Origin: Candidatus Obscuribacterales bacterium
GTDB lineage: Bacteria > Cyanobacteriota > Vampirovibrionia > Obscuribacterales > Obscuribacteraceae
NCBI GenBank assembly: GCA_019748395.1
Contig: JAIEPM010000231.1
Coordinates: forward strand, 1-52,216
Length of the DNA stretch: 52,216 bases
Reading direction: 5' to 3'
This document shows positions 33,470 through 41,696 of the stretch, one piece after another. The notes beneath the pieces are model-generated. The model was given only the letters and a program-made list of their open reading frames with translations, made no database searches and was not told the origin of the DNA. Position numbers and translations under genes: made by a program. Numbering within the stretch: the first letter of the stretch is position 1; every line of letters starts with the position of its first letter.

Positions 33470-36354
33470 ATTGCCGGGTCCTGCTTTGAGCTTCCCCTGC
33501 ATTCGAGCCGGGCTTTATGCAAAACATTTGAAAGGCTGCTAAATAACTCCTTTTCCACTTCTAATGCGGCTTTATGGGAGAGCAGCTCTTCAGCTCTGCT
33601 TTCTAAGACCGGAAAGTCTTTCTGAACCGGCGCTGCTTTCTTGCTTCTTTGACAGGCTCTCAGTATTTCCAATTCGGTGATCAGGAGGCGATAATTGTAA
33701 AAAGGCAGGTCTTTTATGCAGTTTTTAGAAATCGATAAAATTTGTTCCTGCGCAGCTTCTATTTTATTTAAGCGTGCATAAGCCAGAGCTAGCATCAAGC
33801 GCTTTCGCGCATGAATCTTGTTAAAAAATGCCGGGTTAAGACTCGCCCAGGGCGGCATTTTGTTCGAACTGCTCATCTGAACTTCTTTTTCAAGCAAGCT
33901 AATATCTAAATTCTCATTCCTGATATCGTCTATGAGAAACTTTCGGAAGCGTTCAAGTATTTCCATGGACAGAGCTTTGTTTCTTGTGGCTAAAGAATAG
34001 TCCAGTGCTTTTTGAAATGAATTCAAAGCTTTCAGCTTTTCGGCATTTCGCTCAAAAAGCTCTGCTCTAAGCATTTCTATCTGGGCTGCATCGCTTGCTG
34101 TCTTAGTGCTGATCGCACTCAGATACTCTTCAAGGCAGCTTGCAGCTTTCGTGCTTACTGTATTTGACGAGTAAAGATGCTCAGTCCATGCATCCAGCAC
34201 AGACTTTCTGTTTTCTAGAGGAAGCTTGTTCAGTCCTGCGAGTAAGTTCTCCGCCTCTTCGTCATTTCCCTGGCTGAGTAGTAAATGAACCTGGGCGCAA
34301 ATACTATTACTTAGCTCTTCAAGTCCTTTATCGATTATCGAGAGATCATGTTGACCAAGAGCGTTTTTTTTGATTCCAGCCGCTACAGTCAATGCCGCTT
34401 GAAGTTTTCCTCTATTGAGGTATCCTTGGGCTAAGAGCAGCAAGTCTCTGGCATTTGATTTGAAAGGAAGATATTTCTCGAGCGTTTCAATTGCTCTAGA
34501 ATATGCATTTAGAGATTTATCTATTTTATCTTCTTCCAGGTAAACCCCCGCCCAACGGCGCCAGTAGCGAGCTTCCATTATTCGGTCTTTTAATTTGCCG
34601 CTTTCTATAAAAGGTCTGACTTTTTCGAGTGTCTCTTCGGCTTTCCGGAAATTTTTCAAGCGTCTGTATACCTCTGCTATGTTGAGGTAAATGTCATACT
34701 TCGCTTCGCAATCAGGATCATCTTGCTCAATCATGATCAGAGCCTTGCTATAAACAGAAAGAGCGCGAGTGAGGTCTGTGCTCTTGTCAATGTCGAGTCT
34801 GGCGGACCTGACATAAGTGCGCCAGCTGCTTCTGCCGCTTGAATCGGCTGCTTCAACGCTTTGAGAGAGAAGGACTGTGAATAGCAAGAGTGCTTTTAGT
34901 GCTGCTTTAGGTAGTTCAAACCAGAAACAGCTGCCGCCCTCGGCTCGTTTTTTGTATCCGACTCTGCCGTTCTGCGCTTCGATCAACATTTTGCAAATGT
35001 ACAGCCCGAGTCCGCTGCCTTGTTTCTTAAGATCGGCGGACTGTTCAAGCTGAACAAACTTTGCAAACAGTTTATTTTGAGCGTCTTCCGCGACGCCTGG
35101 TCCTTGATCAAGTATTTCAATCGACCAGCTATCTTCATTGTTTTCGCAAACCTTGATTTCAATTTCAGACTTCCTTGGAGCAAACTTGACTGCATTCGAG
35201 AGAAAATTGACCAGCACCTGTATACTGCGATCTCTGTCGCAATACATGCTGGCGCATTGAACTAATGACTGCTTGATAGTTATCTCTTTTCGTTTGCTCT
35301 GGGCCAGGACAGCCTCAATTGACACTGTAATTAAGTCTGCACAGCTATTCTCCTTGGCTTGAACTTCGATACTGCCGTCTTCCATTTTCTCGATATCGAG
35401 AAGTGTGTTTGCCAGTCGACGCAGTCTTTGAATCTCTGAGTTGAGTGTTTTGAGATTGCCCGTGAGCTGCGGATAGACGTCTTCGATATCCTCAAGAATT
35501 AGTTCTACTCTAAGACCCATGGATGTTAATGGCGAACGGAGGTCATGACTGACCATTGCCCTCATTGATTGTTTGAAAGATTCGAGTTTTTCCAGTTCAT
35601 TCGACATTTCTTGAAAGACCTGGTCTATTTCTGCAAGTTCATCGTTTCCATTCAAGCGGGATATTTTTTGACCAGGCACTGAAAAGGCTTTTATATTATT
35701 GAGAAGCAGGAGCAAGCGAAGCATGATGTTTCTGTTCAATAAAACAGCAAAGCATGCCACCAGAATTACATTTGCCGCTACTCCTAGAATCACTGCTCCA
35801 CGCAAATTTGCTCTGGCTTTCATCGCTTTCGGATGGAACTCGGCTGCTATTGGTGTGTAAATAGCAAGCATTTTGTTTGTATCGTTATTGACTCTTTTGA
35901 AATCGTTGAGCATTTGATCTTGGGCTGCCTTTGTTTGCAAAGCCACAAGTGGTGCATCGCCTTCTTTATCAGACTCGTTGATTTGTGCAAGGAGTTTGTC
36001 GAAACTATCCAGAAAAATCTCGACGTCCTTTTGCCATAGATCAAGTCGCTTCGCTGCTTCAGCTTCAGAGCTGCTCAGTTTTCGTATCAATGCAAAATCA
36101 TTCTGGATGCTCTGCCTTGGAACTTCGCTTTGAATGTCGGCAATCCCGGCGATACCTTTGTTAGACATGACACAAATTGATTTTTGCAAAAGTGCCCTTA
36201 TATGAATGCCTGCTGAGATTACTCTTTTAGCTTTGAGTTCTTTATTTACGAGTTCATCTACTTTGCTGTAGGAATAAATCAACATGCCGACTGAAAGCAT
36301 TTGGCAGCCTATCGGCAGTCCAAGAAGCAAAATGAGCTGTTTGCTGATTTTCAT
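33460..36354 (-). CDS. Histidine kinase fused to a TPR region behind a third membrane segment
   Basis: 964 aa. Residues 1-480 are a complete sensor kinase like the downstream paralog: TM1 about 7-30, periplasmic sensor, TM2 about 185-207, HAMP-like linker, HisKA with His270 in MVSHDLRSPLTSMG, and HATPase with NAVKFAP, DQGPGVAED and GSGLGLYICKMLIEAQ. Directly after FWFEL, where the paralog ends, comes KAALKALLLFTVLLSQSVEAADSS (residues 481-505, quoted in part: KALLLFTVLLSQSVEA). This looks exactly like a signal peptide with an AxA-type end. It is followed by about 460 residues of TPR-like helices (RALSVYSKALIMI, NAYSRAIETLEKYL). If the segment spans the membrane the TPR part is periplasmic. 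The gene opens the seven-gene run and overlaps the second kinase. A fusion of two ancestral genes is the simplest reading. Confidence 0.9.
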   Translation of the reverse strand: MKISKQLILLLGLPIGCQMLSVGMLIYSYSKVDELVNKELKAKRVISAGIHIRALLQKSICVMSNKGIAGIADIQSEVPRQSIQNDFALIRKLSSSEAEAAKRLDLWQKDVEIFLDSFDKLLAQINESDKEGDAPLVALQTKAAQDQMLNDFKRVNNDTNKMLAIYTPIAAEFHPKAMKARANLRGAVILGVAANVILVACFAVLLNRNIMLRLLLLLNNIKAFSVPGQKISRLNGNDELAEIDQVFQEMSNELEKLESFKQSMRAMVSHDLRSPLTSMGLRVELILEDIEDVYPQLTGNLKTLNSEIQRLRRLANTLLDIEKMEDGSIEVQAKENSCADLITVSIEAVLAQSKRKEITIKQSLVQCASMYCDRDRSIQVLVNFLSNAVKFAPRKSEIEIKVCENNEDSWSIEILDQGPGVAEDAQNKLFAKFVQLEQSADLKKQGSGLGLYICKMLIEAQNGRVGYKKRAEGGSCFWFELPKAALKALLLFTVLLSQSVEAADSSGRSSWRTYVRSARLDIDKSTDLTRALSVYSKALIMIEQDDPDCEAKYDIYLNIAEVYRRLKNFRKAEETLEKVRPFIESGKLKDRIMEARYWRRWAGVYLEEDKIDKSLNAYSRAIETLEKYLPFKSNARDLLLLAQGYLNRGKLQAALTVAAGIKKNALGQHDLSIIDKGLEELSNSICAQVHLLLSQGNDEEAENLLAGLNKLPLENRKSVLDAWTEHLYSSNTVSTKAASCLEEYLSAISTKTASDAAQIEMLRAELFERNAEKLKALNSFQKALDYSLATRNKALSMEILERFRKFLIDDIRNENLDISLLEKEVQMSSSNKMPPWASLNPAFFNKIHARKRLMLALAYARLNKIEAAQEQILSISKNCIKDLPFYNYRLLITELEILRACQRSKKAAPVQKDFPVLESRAEELLSHKAALEVEKELFSSLSNVLHKARLECRGSSKQDPAICK

Positions 36355-36437
36355 GAGCCTATCCGGGAACTGGCAGCTTAAGCTTTTACATTCCTCAGAC
36401 TATCCATGTAGTAAACAGTTTAAGTCTAATGTGCTCT

Positions 36438-37505
36438 TTATCGGTCTTTAACACAGCGGAAGCCTATATGGTTGCAGCCGCTGGAAATCTCGCCCTTGCC
36501 TCTGGAGCCCATCATGTAACGGGCGCAATACTGATCGGTGCATAAAAACGACCCTCCTTTTTGAACGCGTTTCTTTGCGCCCGGTTCGCTTGGATCGTAG
36601 CTGCTTTCAGGACCTTTTGGATTGTCTATAATTTTTCCTGCAGGCAAAGTCGCGTAATAGTCGGGGCGGTACCAGTCCGAACACCACTCCCAGACGTTGC
36701 CGACCATATCGTAAAGCCCATAAGCGTTCGGCGGAAATGATTTTACGGGAGCAGCGGTTTTGTAGCCATCTTCTGCAGTATTCTGGTAAGGAAAAATACC
36801 CTGCCAGAGATTAGCCATCCATTTGCCGTTTGGTCTGAATTCTTTTCCCCAGGCATACAATTCGCGATCTAGACCGGCTCTTGAAGCACATTCAAACTCT
36901 GCTTCCGTTGGTAATCGTTTTTTGGCCCACTTAGCATAGGCGAGGGCATCATCGAATGCAATTTGCACCACCGGAGAATTCCATCGTCCTTCCAGATTCG
37001 ACTGCGGACCTTCCGGATGCTGCCATGATGCACCGGCTACATAACGCCACCAGTTGTAGTGCTGACGTTTTGAAACTTCGTGGTCTGGAGGCGTGAATAC
37101 AAGAGCCCCTGCGAATAACTGCTCAGGCGGGACATGAGGAAATTCTTTGGGATCGGGTTTGATTTCGGCGATTGTTTTGTAGCCAGTGGCTTTGACAAAG
37201 CGGGCAAAATCTTCATTGGTGACTTCTGTTTTATCAATCCAGAAGCTTTTCAAATGGACTTGATGAATGGGGCTTGTATCTCTGAAAGATTGGCTTTCCA
37301 GACCCATCCAGAACGTGGTTTCAGGAATCAGTACCATTCCGCCTTTTTCTTTTAGTTTTGGTTTTTGCTCTGAATTTTTCTTTTTATCGCTTTTATGCTC
37401 GATGCTCTCAGCCGTGGCGCTAGAAATAATAGTCAGGCAAAAAAGAAGGATAAGGACTTTAGCGACTTTCCTAAAAGAACTATTCTTGCCGGCTTCATTA
37501 CGCAT
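36438..37505 (-). CDS. Formylglycine-generating enzyme, apparently exported
   Basis: About 355 aa from the ATG at 37505; a longer frame to 37559 exists, but its ATG overlaps a TATAAT -10 box, so the shorter start is preferred. Residues 8-33 form a signal peptide (RKVAKVLILLFCLTIISSATA). The SUMF1/FGE-sulfatase domain fills the rest: GGMVLIPETTFWMGLES, KSFWIDKTEVTNEDFARFV, RLPTEAEFECASRAG, DMVGNVWEWCSDWY, and GGSFLCTDQYCARYM. The two Cys of that last motif match the catalytic pair of true aerobic, copper-dependent FGE. The enzyme oxidises the sulfatase Cys to formylglycine. It is divergent from a sulfatase gene with a CTAGR site, its likely substrate. Export is odd, because bacterial FGE is normally cytosolic and acts before folding. 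Confidence 0.9.
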   Translation of the reverse strand: MRNEAGKNSSFRKVAKVLILLFCLTIISSATAESIEHKSDKKKNSEQKPKLKEKGGMVLIPETTFWMGLESQSFRDTSPIHQVHLKSFWIDKTEVTNEDFARFVKATGYKTIAEIKPDPKEFPHVPPEQLFAGALVFTPPDHEVSKRQHYNWWRYVAGASWQHPEGPQSNLEGRWNSPVVQIAFDDALAYAKWAKKRLPTEAEFECASRAGLDRELYAWGKEFRPNGKWMANLWQGIFPYQNTAEDGYKTAAPVKSFPPNAYGLYDMVGNVWEWCSDWYRPDYYATLPAGKIIDNPKGPESSYDPSEPGAKKRVQKGGSFLCTDQYCARYMMGSRGKGEISSGCNHIGFRCVKDR

Positions 37506-37557
37506 TACTGAAAAAGCTTTCACCAAATGACATCGACTGAAGGACCTGTTGTGGACC

Positions 37558-37563
37558 ATTATA
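37558..37563 (-). promoter_or_regulatory. Possible -10 box of the FGE gene
   Basis: A perfect TATAAT on the minus strand lies about 53 bases upstream of the preferred start codon. No -35 match is seen at 16-18 bases. It is used here mainly to argue against the upstream ATG. Confidence 0.3.
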
Positions 37564-37664
37564 GTTTAATCTAAGCACCGGCCGGTCTTATTTTGAGACT
37601 CTGATGCTTTCTGCTGTCAGAGCTGCTGTTTGAGACTGCGCGAGCTTGTGCTTCAGGAGGATTA

Positions 37665-39281
37665 ATGGTGACTTTTAAGAAGAGGCTTTTCAGCTCTTGT
37701 ATCTCATTGATGCTATTCATGGGCGTTTCTCCTGTTTCCACATTCGCTGCTGAAAACACGAAACCAAACATCATTTTTATCATGGGAGATGATGTCGGCT
37801 GGTTCAACATCGGTGCTTATCATCAAGGGATGATGGCCGGAAAAACTCCTAATCTCGACAAGATGGCTTCTGAAGGCATGCGCTTCACGGATTATTATGC
37901 GGAAGCCAGTTGCACCGCGGGCAGAGCCAATTTCATCACAGGCGAGTTGCCGATCCGCACGGGTTTAACCACGGTTGGACAGGCGGGGGCGGATCTTGGT
38001 ATTCCCGAGCAAGCCGTAACTATCGCCACTGCCTTGAAAGCACAGGGCTATGCCACAGGCCAGTTCGGCAAGAATCATCTTGGTGATAAGAACGAATTTC
38101 TGCCGACAGTTCATGGTTTTGATGAATTTTTCGGCTATCTATACCATCTTGATGCTATGGAAGATCCTTTTAGTCCGAATTACCCGGCTAGTGCTAAAGA
38201 CAGCGTTGGTCCGCGTAATATGCTTCATTGTTACGCCAGTTCAGTCGACGACAGCAGCGTACAGCCGCGCTGGGGCAAAGTAGGCAAGCAAAGAATTGAG
38301 GATGCCGGTACTCTTGATCCAAAACGGATGGAGACGGTTGACGATGAGATTCTTGCTGAAAGTTTGAAGTTTATGGATAAAGCACGAAAGGACGGCAAGC
38401 CGTTTTTTCTCTGGCTCAATCCAACACGTATGCATATCATCACTCACCTTTCTCCCAAGTACCAGGCTATGCGCAATTCAGAGAATGGTTGGACGGAACA
38501 GGAAGCAGGTATGGCGCAGCTTGATGACATTGTCGGCAGCGTCATGGACTATGTGAAAAAGAACGATCTCGATAAAAACACGATGCTGGTTTTTAGTACC
38601 GACAACGGTTGCGAGAATTTTACCTGGCCGGACGGCGGGCAAACTCCTTTTGCCGGAGCAAAGGGCACTGCCCTCGAGGGCGGTTTCCGCGTCCCGGCGA
38701 TCATTCGCTGGCCGGGTAAAGTGCCTGCCGGCAAAGTGGAAAATGGTCTTTTCTCAGGGCTAGATTGGTTTCCGACCATGCTGGCTGCTGCCGGCAATCC
38801 AAATATCACCGAGGAGCTCTTACAGGGTAAACCTTTAGTGGACAGGACTTACAAGGTGCATCTTGATGGCTATAACCAGATGGATTTGCTGACTGGAAAC
38901 GGACCTTCTAAACGCCACGAGATTTTCTATCTGACCGAAAGCACTCTCAGTGCGGTTCGTCTGGATGATTATAAGTATCGCTTCACCGACCAACCAAATG
39001 GCTGGATGGGTGCTACTCAAAAAGTAGACTGGCCGATTCTTGTGAATTTACGGCTTGATCCTTTTGAGCGTACCGGCATGCCTAATGGAAATGGTGGTTC
39101 TCTGGCTTATTACAACTGGTTTGTAACTCAGTTCTGGCGCTTTGTATATGTCCAGAAAGAAGTTGCAAAATCGGCTCAGAGTTTTCTTGAATTTCCTCCC
39201 ATGCAAAAGGGAGCGACCTTCAGTATGGACGCAATTAAGAAGCGCCTGGATGAAAAGCTCAGCACTATGTCCAGCCAGTAG
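37665..39281 (+). CDS. Exported arylsulfatase (type I, formylglycine-dependent)
   Basis: 538 aa, ATG with CAGGAGG four bases upstream. A signal peptide spans residues 1-29 (RLFSSCISLMLFMGVS core). The sulfatase fold starts NIIFIMGDDVGWFNIGAYH, where the Asp pair binds calcium. The nucleophile motif is SCTAGRANFITGELPIRTG with Cys83, a CxAxR variant of the CxPxR site that FGE converts to formylglycine. Further conserved parts are FGKNHLGD, RMHIITHLSP and VFSTDNGCENFTWPDGG. The product should hydrolyse sulfate esters in the periplasm or outside. The pairing with a divergent FGE gene supports the role. The natural substrate cannot be told. Confidence 0.94.
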   Translation: MVTFKKRLFSSCISLMLFMGVSPVSTFAAENTKPNIIFIMGDDVGWFNIGAYHQGMMAGKTPNLDKMASEGMRFTDYYAEASCTAGRANFITGELPIRTGLTTVGQAGADLGIPEQAVTIATALKAQGYATGQFGKNHLGDKNEFLPTVHGFDEFFGYLYHLDAMEDPFSPNYPASAKDSVGPRNMLHCYASSVDDSSVQPRWGKVGKQRIEDAGTLDPKRMETVDDEILAESLKFMDKARKDGKPFFLWLNPTRMHIITHLSPKYQAMRNSENGWTEQEAGMAQLDDIVGSVMDYVKKNDLDKNTMLVFSTDNGCENFTWPDGGQTPFAGAKGTALEGGFRVPAIIRWPGKVPAGKVENGLFSGLDWFPTMLAAAGNPNITEELLQGKPLVDRTYKVHLDGYNQMDLLTGNGPSKRHEIFYLTESTLSAVRLDDYKYRFTDQPNGWMGATQKVDWPILVNLRLDPFERTGMPNGNGGSLAYYNWFVTQFWRFVYVQKEVAKSAQSFLEFPPMQKGATFSMDAIKKRLDEKLSTMSSQ

Positions 39282-39398
39282 AGGGCTTCGTCAAAGCGAA
39301 TTAGATGATGAGAATTGTTTTCGTGTCAGGGTTGCCTGCTTCCTGATAAACTATTGTTCAAGTTGGACCATCATGCGGCTCTGCTGCAAGCGAATAAC

Positions 39399-40190
39399 AT
39401 GTTTAACAAGTTCCTCTCTTACATTTACATCGCTTACTTTTTCATCAGCTCTGCTTTCCTGGTCTGGATTTCTGCGGCGCTCTGTTTGCTTGTGAAAGGG
39501 CGAGATCCGAATCGTCGGCTGGTACATATGTATTCGTGCTGGTGGGGCTATCATTACATTGCAGTGAATCCCTTCTGGCAAGTGAGTTTCGAGGGCTTGG
39601 AACATATAGATCCATCCCAAACTTATGTTCTTGCCGCCAATCATCAATCTTTCTGGGACATCATGGTTCTATATGGGTTGAACAAGCCGTATAAGTGGGT
39701 TTCGAAAGAGTCGATTTTCAAAATTCCATTCATCGGTTGGAATATGACTTTCAACCAGTATGTAAAAATCGCGCGTGGAGATTTGAAAAGCATCAAAGAA
39801 ATGATGAATACCTGCAAAAACTGGCTCAAGCAGGGTGCTTCAATCATGATTTTTCCGGAAGGTACTCGTTCTCCTGATGGAGAGATCAAAGAGTTTCGTG
39901 ATGGTCCATTCAAAATGGCAAGCGATTGTAATGTTGCGGTTGTTCCAATTGTTGTCGATGGAACAGGCCAGATGCTTCCCAAAGGAACCATGTACCTGAA
40001 TTTTAAGGGCAAAGCTCAAGTGCGAGTTCTTCCGCCTGTGCATCCTCAAGACTTTGGCGGCAATGTCAAAAAATTTCGCGATCATGTGCGTGAGTTGATG
40101 GTGCAGAATCTTGCGGAAATGCGAGGCGGCAATAAATCTCTTGATGAAACTGAGAGTTCAAATTCAGCCGCTGCGCTTAGTCGGCATTGA
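39399..40190 (+). CDS. plsC: 1-acyl-sn-glycerol-3-phosphate acyltransferase (PlsC)
   Basis: 263 aa from the ATG at 39399; upstream in-frame codons to 39315 are not family-like, and the ribosome binding site is weak. A transmembrane helix spans about 6-29. The PlsC motifs are all present: NHQSFWD (NHx4D catalytic pair), KWVSKESIFKIPFIGW, FPEGTRSPDG and VVPIVVDGT. The enzyme makes phosphatidic acid from lysophosphatidic acid at the cytoplasmic membrane. The gene stands alone, 117 bases after the sulfatase gene and convergent with a small TPR gene. The C-terminal tail after residue 245 is Ser/Asn-rich and likely flexible. Confidence 0.93.
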   Translation: MFNKFLSYIYIAYFFISSAFLVWISAALCLLVKGRDPNRRLVHMYSCWWGYHYIAVNPFWQVSFEGLEHIDPSQTYVLAANHQSFWDIMVLYGLNKPYKWVSKESIFKIPFIGWNMTFNQYVKIARGDLKSIKEMMNTCKNWLKQGASIMIFPEGTRSPDGEIKEFRDGPFKMASDCNVAVVPIVVDGTGQMLPKGTMYLNFKGKAQVRVLPPVHPQDFGGNVKKFRDHVRELMVQNLAEMRGGNKSLDETESSNSAAALSRH

Positions 40191-40260
40191 GCAGTTCAAG
40201 ATTTCGGGAATGTCTTTGATTCTTTCAAGCGGCAACCTGCCGCTTCAGCGTCTTGCTCAA
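40187..40260. terminator. Nested inverted repeats between convergent genes
   Basis: An outer pair TTGAGCA (40187-40193) and TGCTCAA (40254-40260) encloses an 8-bp perfect hairpin AAGCGGCA-ACC-TGCCGCTT (40227-40245). The stop codons of both convergent genes lie in the outer arms. There is no T-run on either side, so it may stop or stabilise both transcripts in a factor-dependent way. Confidence 0.4.
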
Positions 40261-40754
40261 CCGCCCCCGCCGGAGGGCATCGGTATGTCAAAAGTGATAT
40301 CTTTTCCCGGGCCGCTGTTAGCCAGATTGCCTCTGCTTGCCAGGTTTCCTGCAGATGTGTTGCTGAATCGATCGAAGTTATTGCCGTTGCCCTGATAAAG
40401 TCGATGCTGGCTCCACTGATTCAGTGAGGCGATGGCATAAGCAGCATTGCGGCGAATGGTCGGATCTTTAGAGCGCGCTACGCTGCCGAATTCACTGCGA
40501 GCACTGTTAATCTGGCTTAGAGCCTGGTAGCAGAGACCTGTATAGTAATGAACCAGGTCGTTGCACTGCCCCAGCTCATGCATTTTCTTGAACTGCTGCA
40601 AAGCCTGTGAGTACTTCCTGTCTTTATAGGACTTCACCGCTTCCTGAAATGGCGGCGGGCTGCTGCTTAGATTAGATGCCTGAGCCGCAAGAACAGCGAT
40701 AATCGAAACGCTGGCTGTACTAAGCAAAACAGCTTTGTAGAGGTCCTTTGGCAT
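40257..40754 (-). CDS. Small exported protein with TPR-like helices
   Basis: 165 aa from the ATG at 40754, chosen because CGGAGA lies seven bases upstream; the frame is open 24 bases further. A signal peptide ends near LAAQAS (residue 27). Residues 35-110 form about two TPR-like helix pairs (FQEAVKSYKDRKYSQALQQF, DLVHYYTGLCYQALSQINSA). The last 50 residues are Asn/Ser/Gly-rich and low in complexity, ending in a Gly run. It is followed on the strand, upstream, by the lone permease gene, 75 bases away. Function is unknown, probably a periplasmic scaffold. Confidence 0.75.
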   Translation of the reverse strand: MPKDLYKAVLLSTASVSIIAVLAAQASNLSSSPPPFQEAVKSYKDRKYSQALQQFKKMHELGQCNDLVHYYTGLCYQALSQINSARSEFGSVARSKDPTIRRNAAYAIASLNQWSQHRLYQGNGNNFDRFSNTSAGNLASRGNLANSGPGKDITFDIPMPSGGGG

Positions 40755-40828
40755 TTTTGATCTCCGGGTTATTCCCACTATACCCCGAAAGTCCCTATTT
40801 GCTCAAAGAAATTAAGCTTGAGTCGGCT

Positions 40829-41596
40829 TCAGGTCTTCCGGCTTCGAATCACTTCTGCAAGCAGGGATGTGCCGACTGTTCCAAGTATCATCAAGGTGCT
40901 TAAAGCGTTAATAGTTGGTTTCACCCCAAATTTGACCGAGCCGTAGATCCACAAAGGCAAGGTTGTGTCACCGACTCCAGCCGTGAACTGAGTAATGATG
41001 AAATCGTCCAGAGAAAGCACAAATGCTAAAAGGCAGCCTGCGATAATGCCGGGCATCAAGAGAGGTAGTGTGACTTTGAAGAATGCCACCAGGGGTGGTG
41101 CGCCAAGATCTTGCGCGGCTTCTTCAAGCTTGGGATCCATCCCCTCCAGTCTGCCCATGACAGTGAGGGTTACGTAAGCAACGCAGAATACGATGTGCGA
41201 AACGATAATTGTGGCGAGGCTGAGCTTCAAGCCCATGGCCAGGAAAAGTGATAGGGCCGCTACAGCCATGGCAATTTCCGGGATAATTATCGGCAGCATC
41301 AAGAGTGCACGATAAAAATCTTCACCGGCAAAGCGTAAGCGGGCAAGTCCGATTGCTGCCATTGTTCCCATGGCCCCGGCTACGATCACGCTGATGCTTG
41401 CAACCAAAAGACTGTTCTTAAATGCTGAAATCAAGGTATCTTCATTTAAGAGGGCTTTATACCAAGCAAAGGTAAATCCGGTCCAGCGAACAGCGAGCCT
41501 GGATTCATCAAAACTGAAAACAATAAGCACCAAAATCGGCAGGTACTGAAATACCAGGACAAGGAGCGCTATGATATTCAGCCAGCGGCTTTTCAT
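40829..41596 (-). CDS. potC: ABC transporter permease, PotC-like (spermidine/putrescine)
   Basis: 255 aa, the normal length for PotC. Six transmembrane helices are visible. The binding-protein-dependent permease loop that contacts the ATPase is EEAAQDLGAPPLVAFFKVTLPLLMPGI (quoted in part: EEAAQDLGAPPLVAFF). Also typical are NSLLVASISVIVAGAMGTMAA and FVLSLDDFIITQFTAG. PotC pairs with PotB, the ATPase PotA and the binding protein PotD to import polyamines. None of these is next to it in this window, so it is a solitary subunit gene here. The ribosome binding site is weak. Polyamine specificity is by family; another substrate of the same class is possible. Confidence 0.88.
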   Translation of the reverse strand: MKSRWLNIIALLVLVFQYLPILVLIVFSFDESRLAVRWTGFTFAWYKALLNEDTLISAFKNSLLVASISVIVAGAMGTMAAIGLARLRFAGEDFYRALLMLPIIIPEIAMAVAALSLFLAMGLKLSLATIIVSHIVFCVAYVTLTVMGRLEGMDPKLEEAAQDLGAPPLVAFFKVTLPLLMPGIIAGCLLAFVLSLDDFIITQFTAGVGDTTLPLWIYGSVKFGVKPTINALSTLMILGTVGTSLLAEVIRSRKT

Positions 41597-41696
41597 GAAT
41601 AAAATTCTTGAAAACTACAGTAATTGACTTGCAAAGTCTAGCAGATAGGGCGAGTGCCGCAATAAACTCAATGCTGAGCCAGCAAGGAGCAGTCCT

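Noticed and set aside
36506-37559. FGE start at the upstream ATG 37559
   Set aside because: That ATG lies within a TATAAT box and would bury the signal peptide 18 residues deeper.
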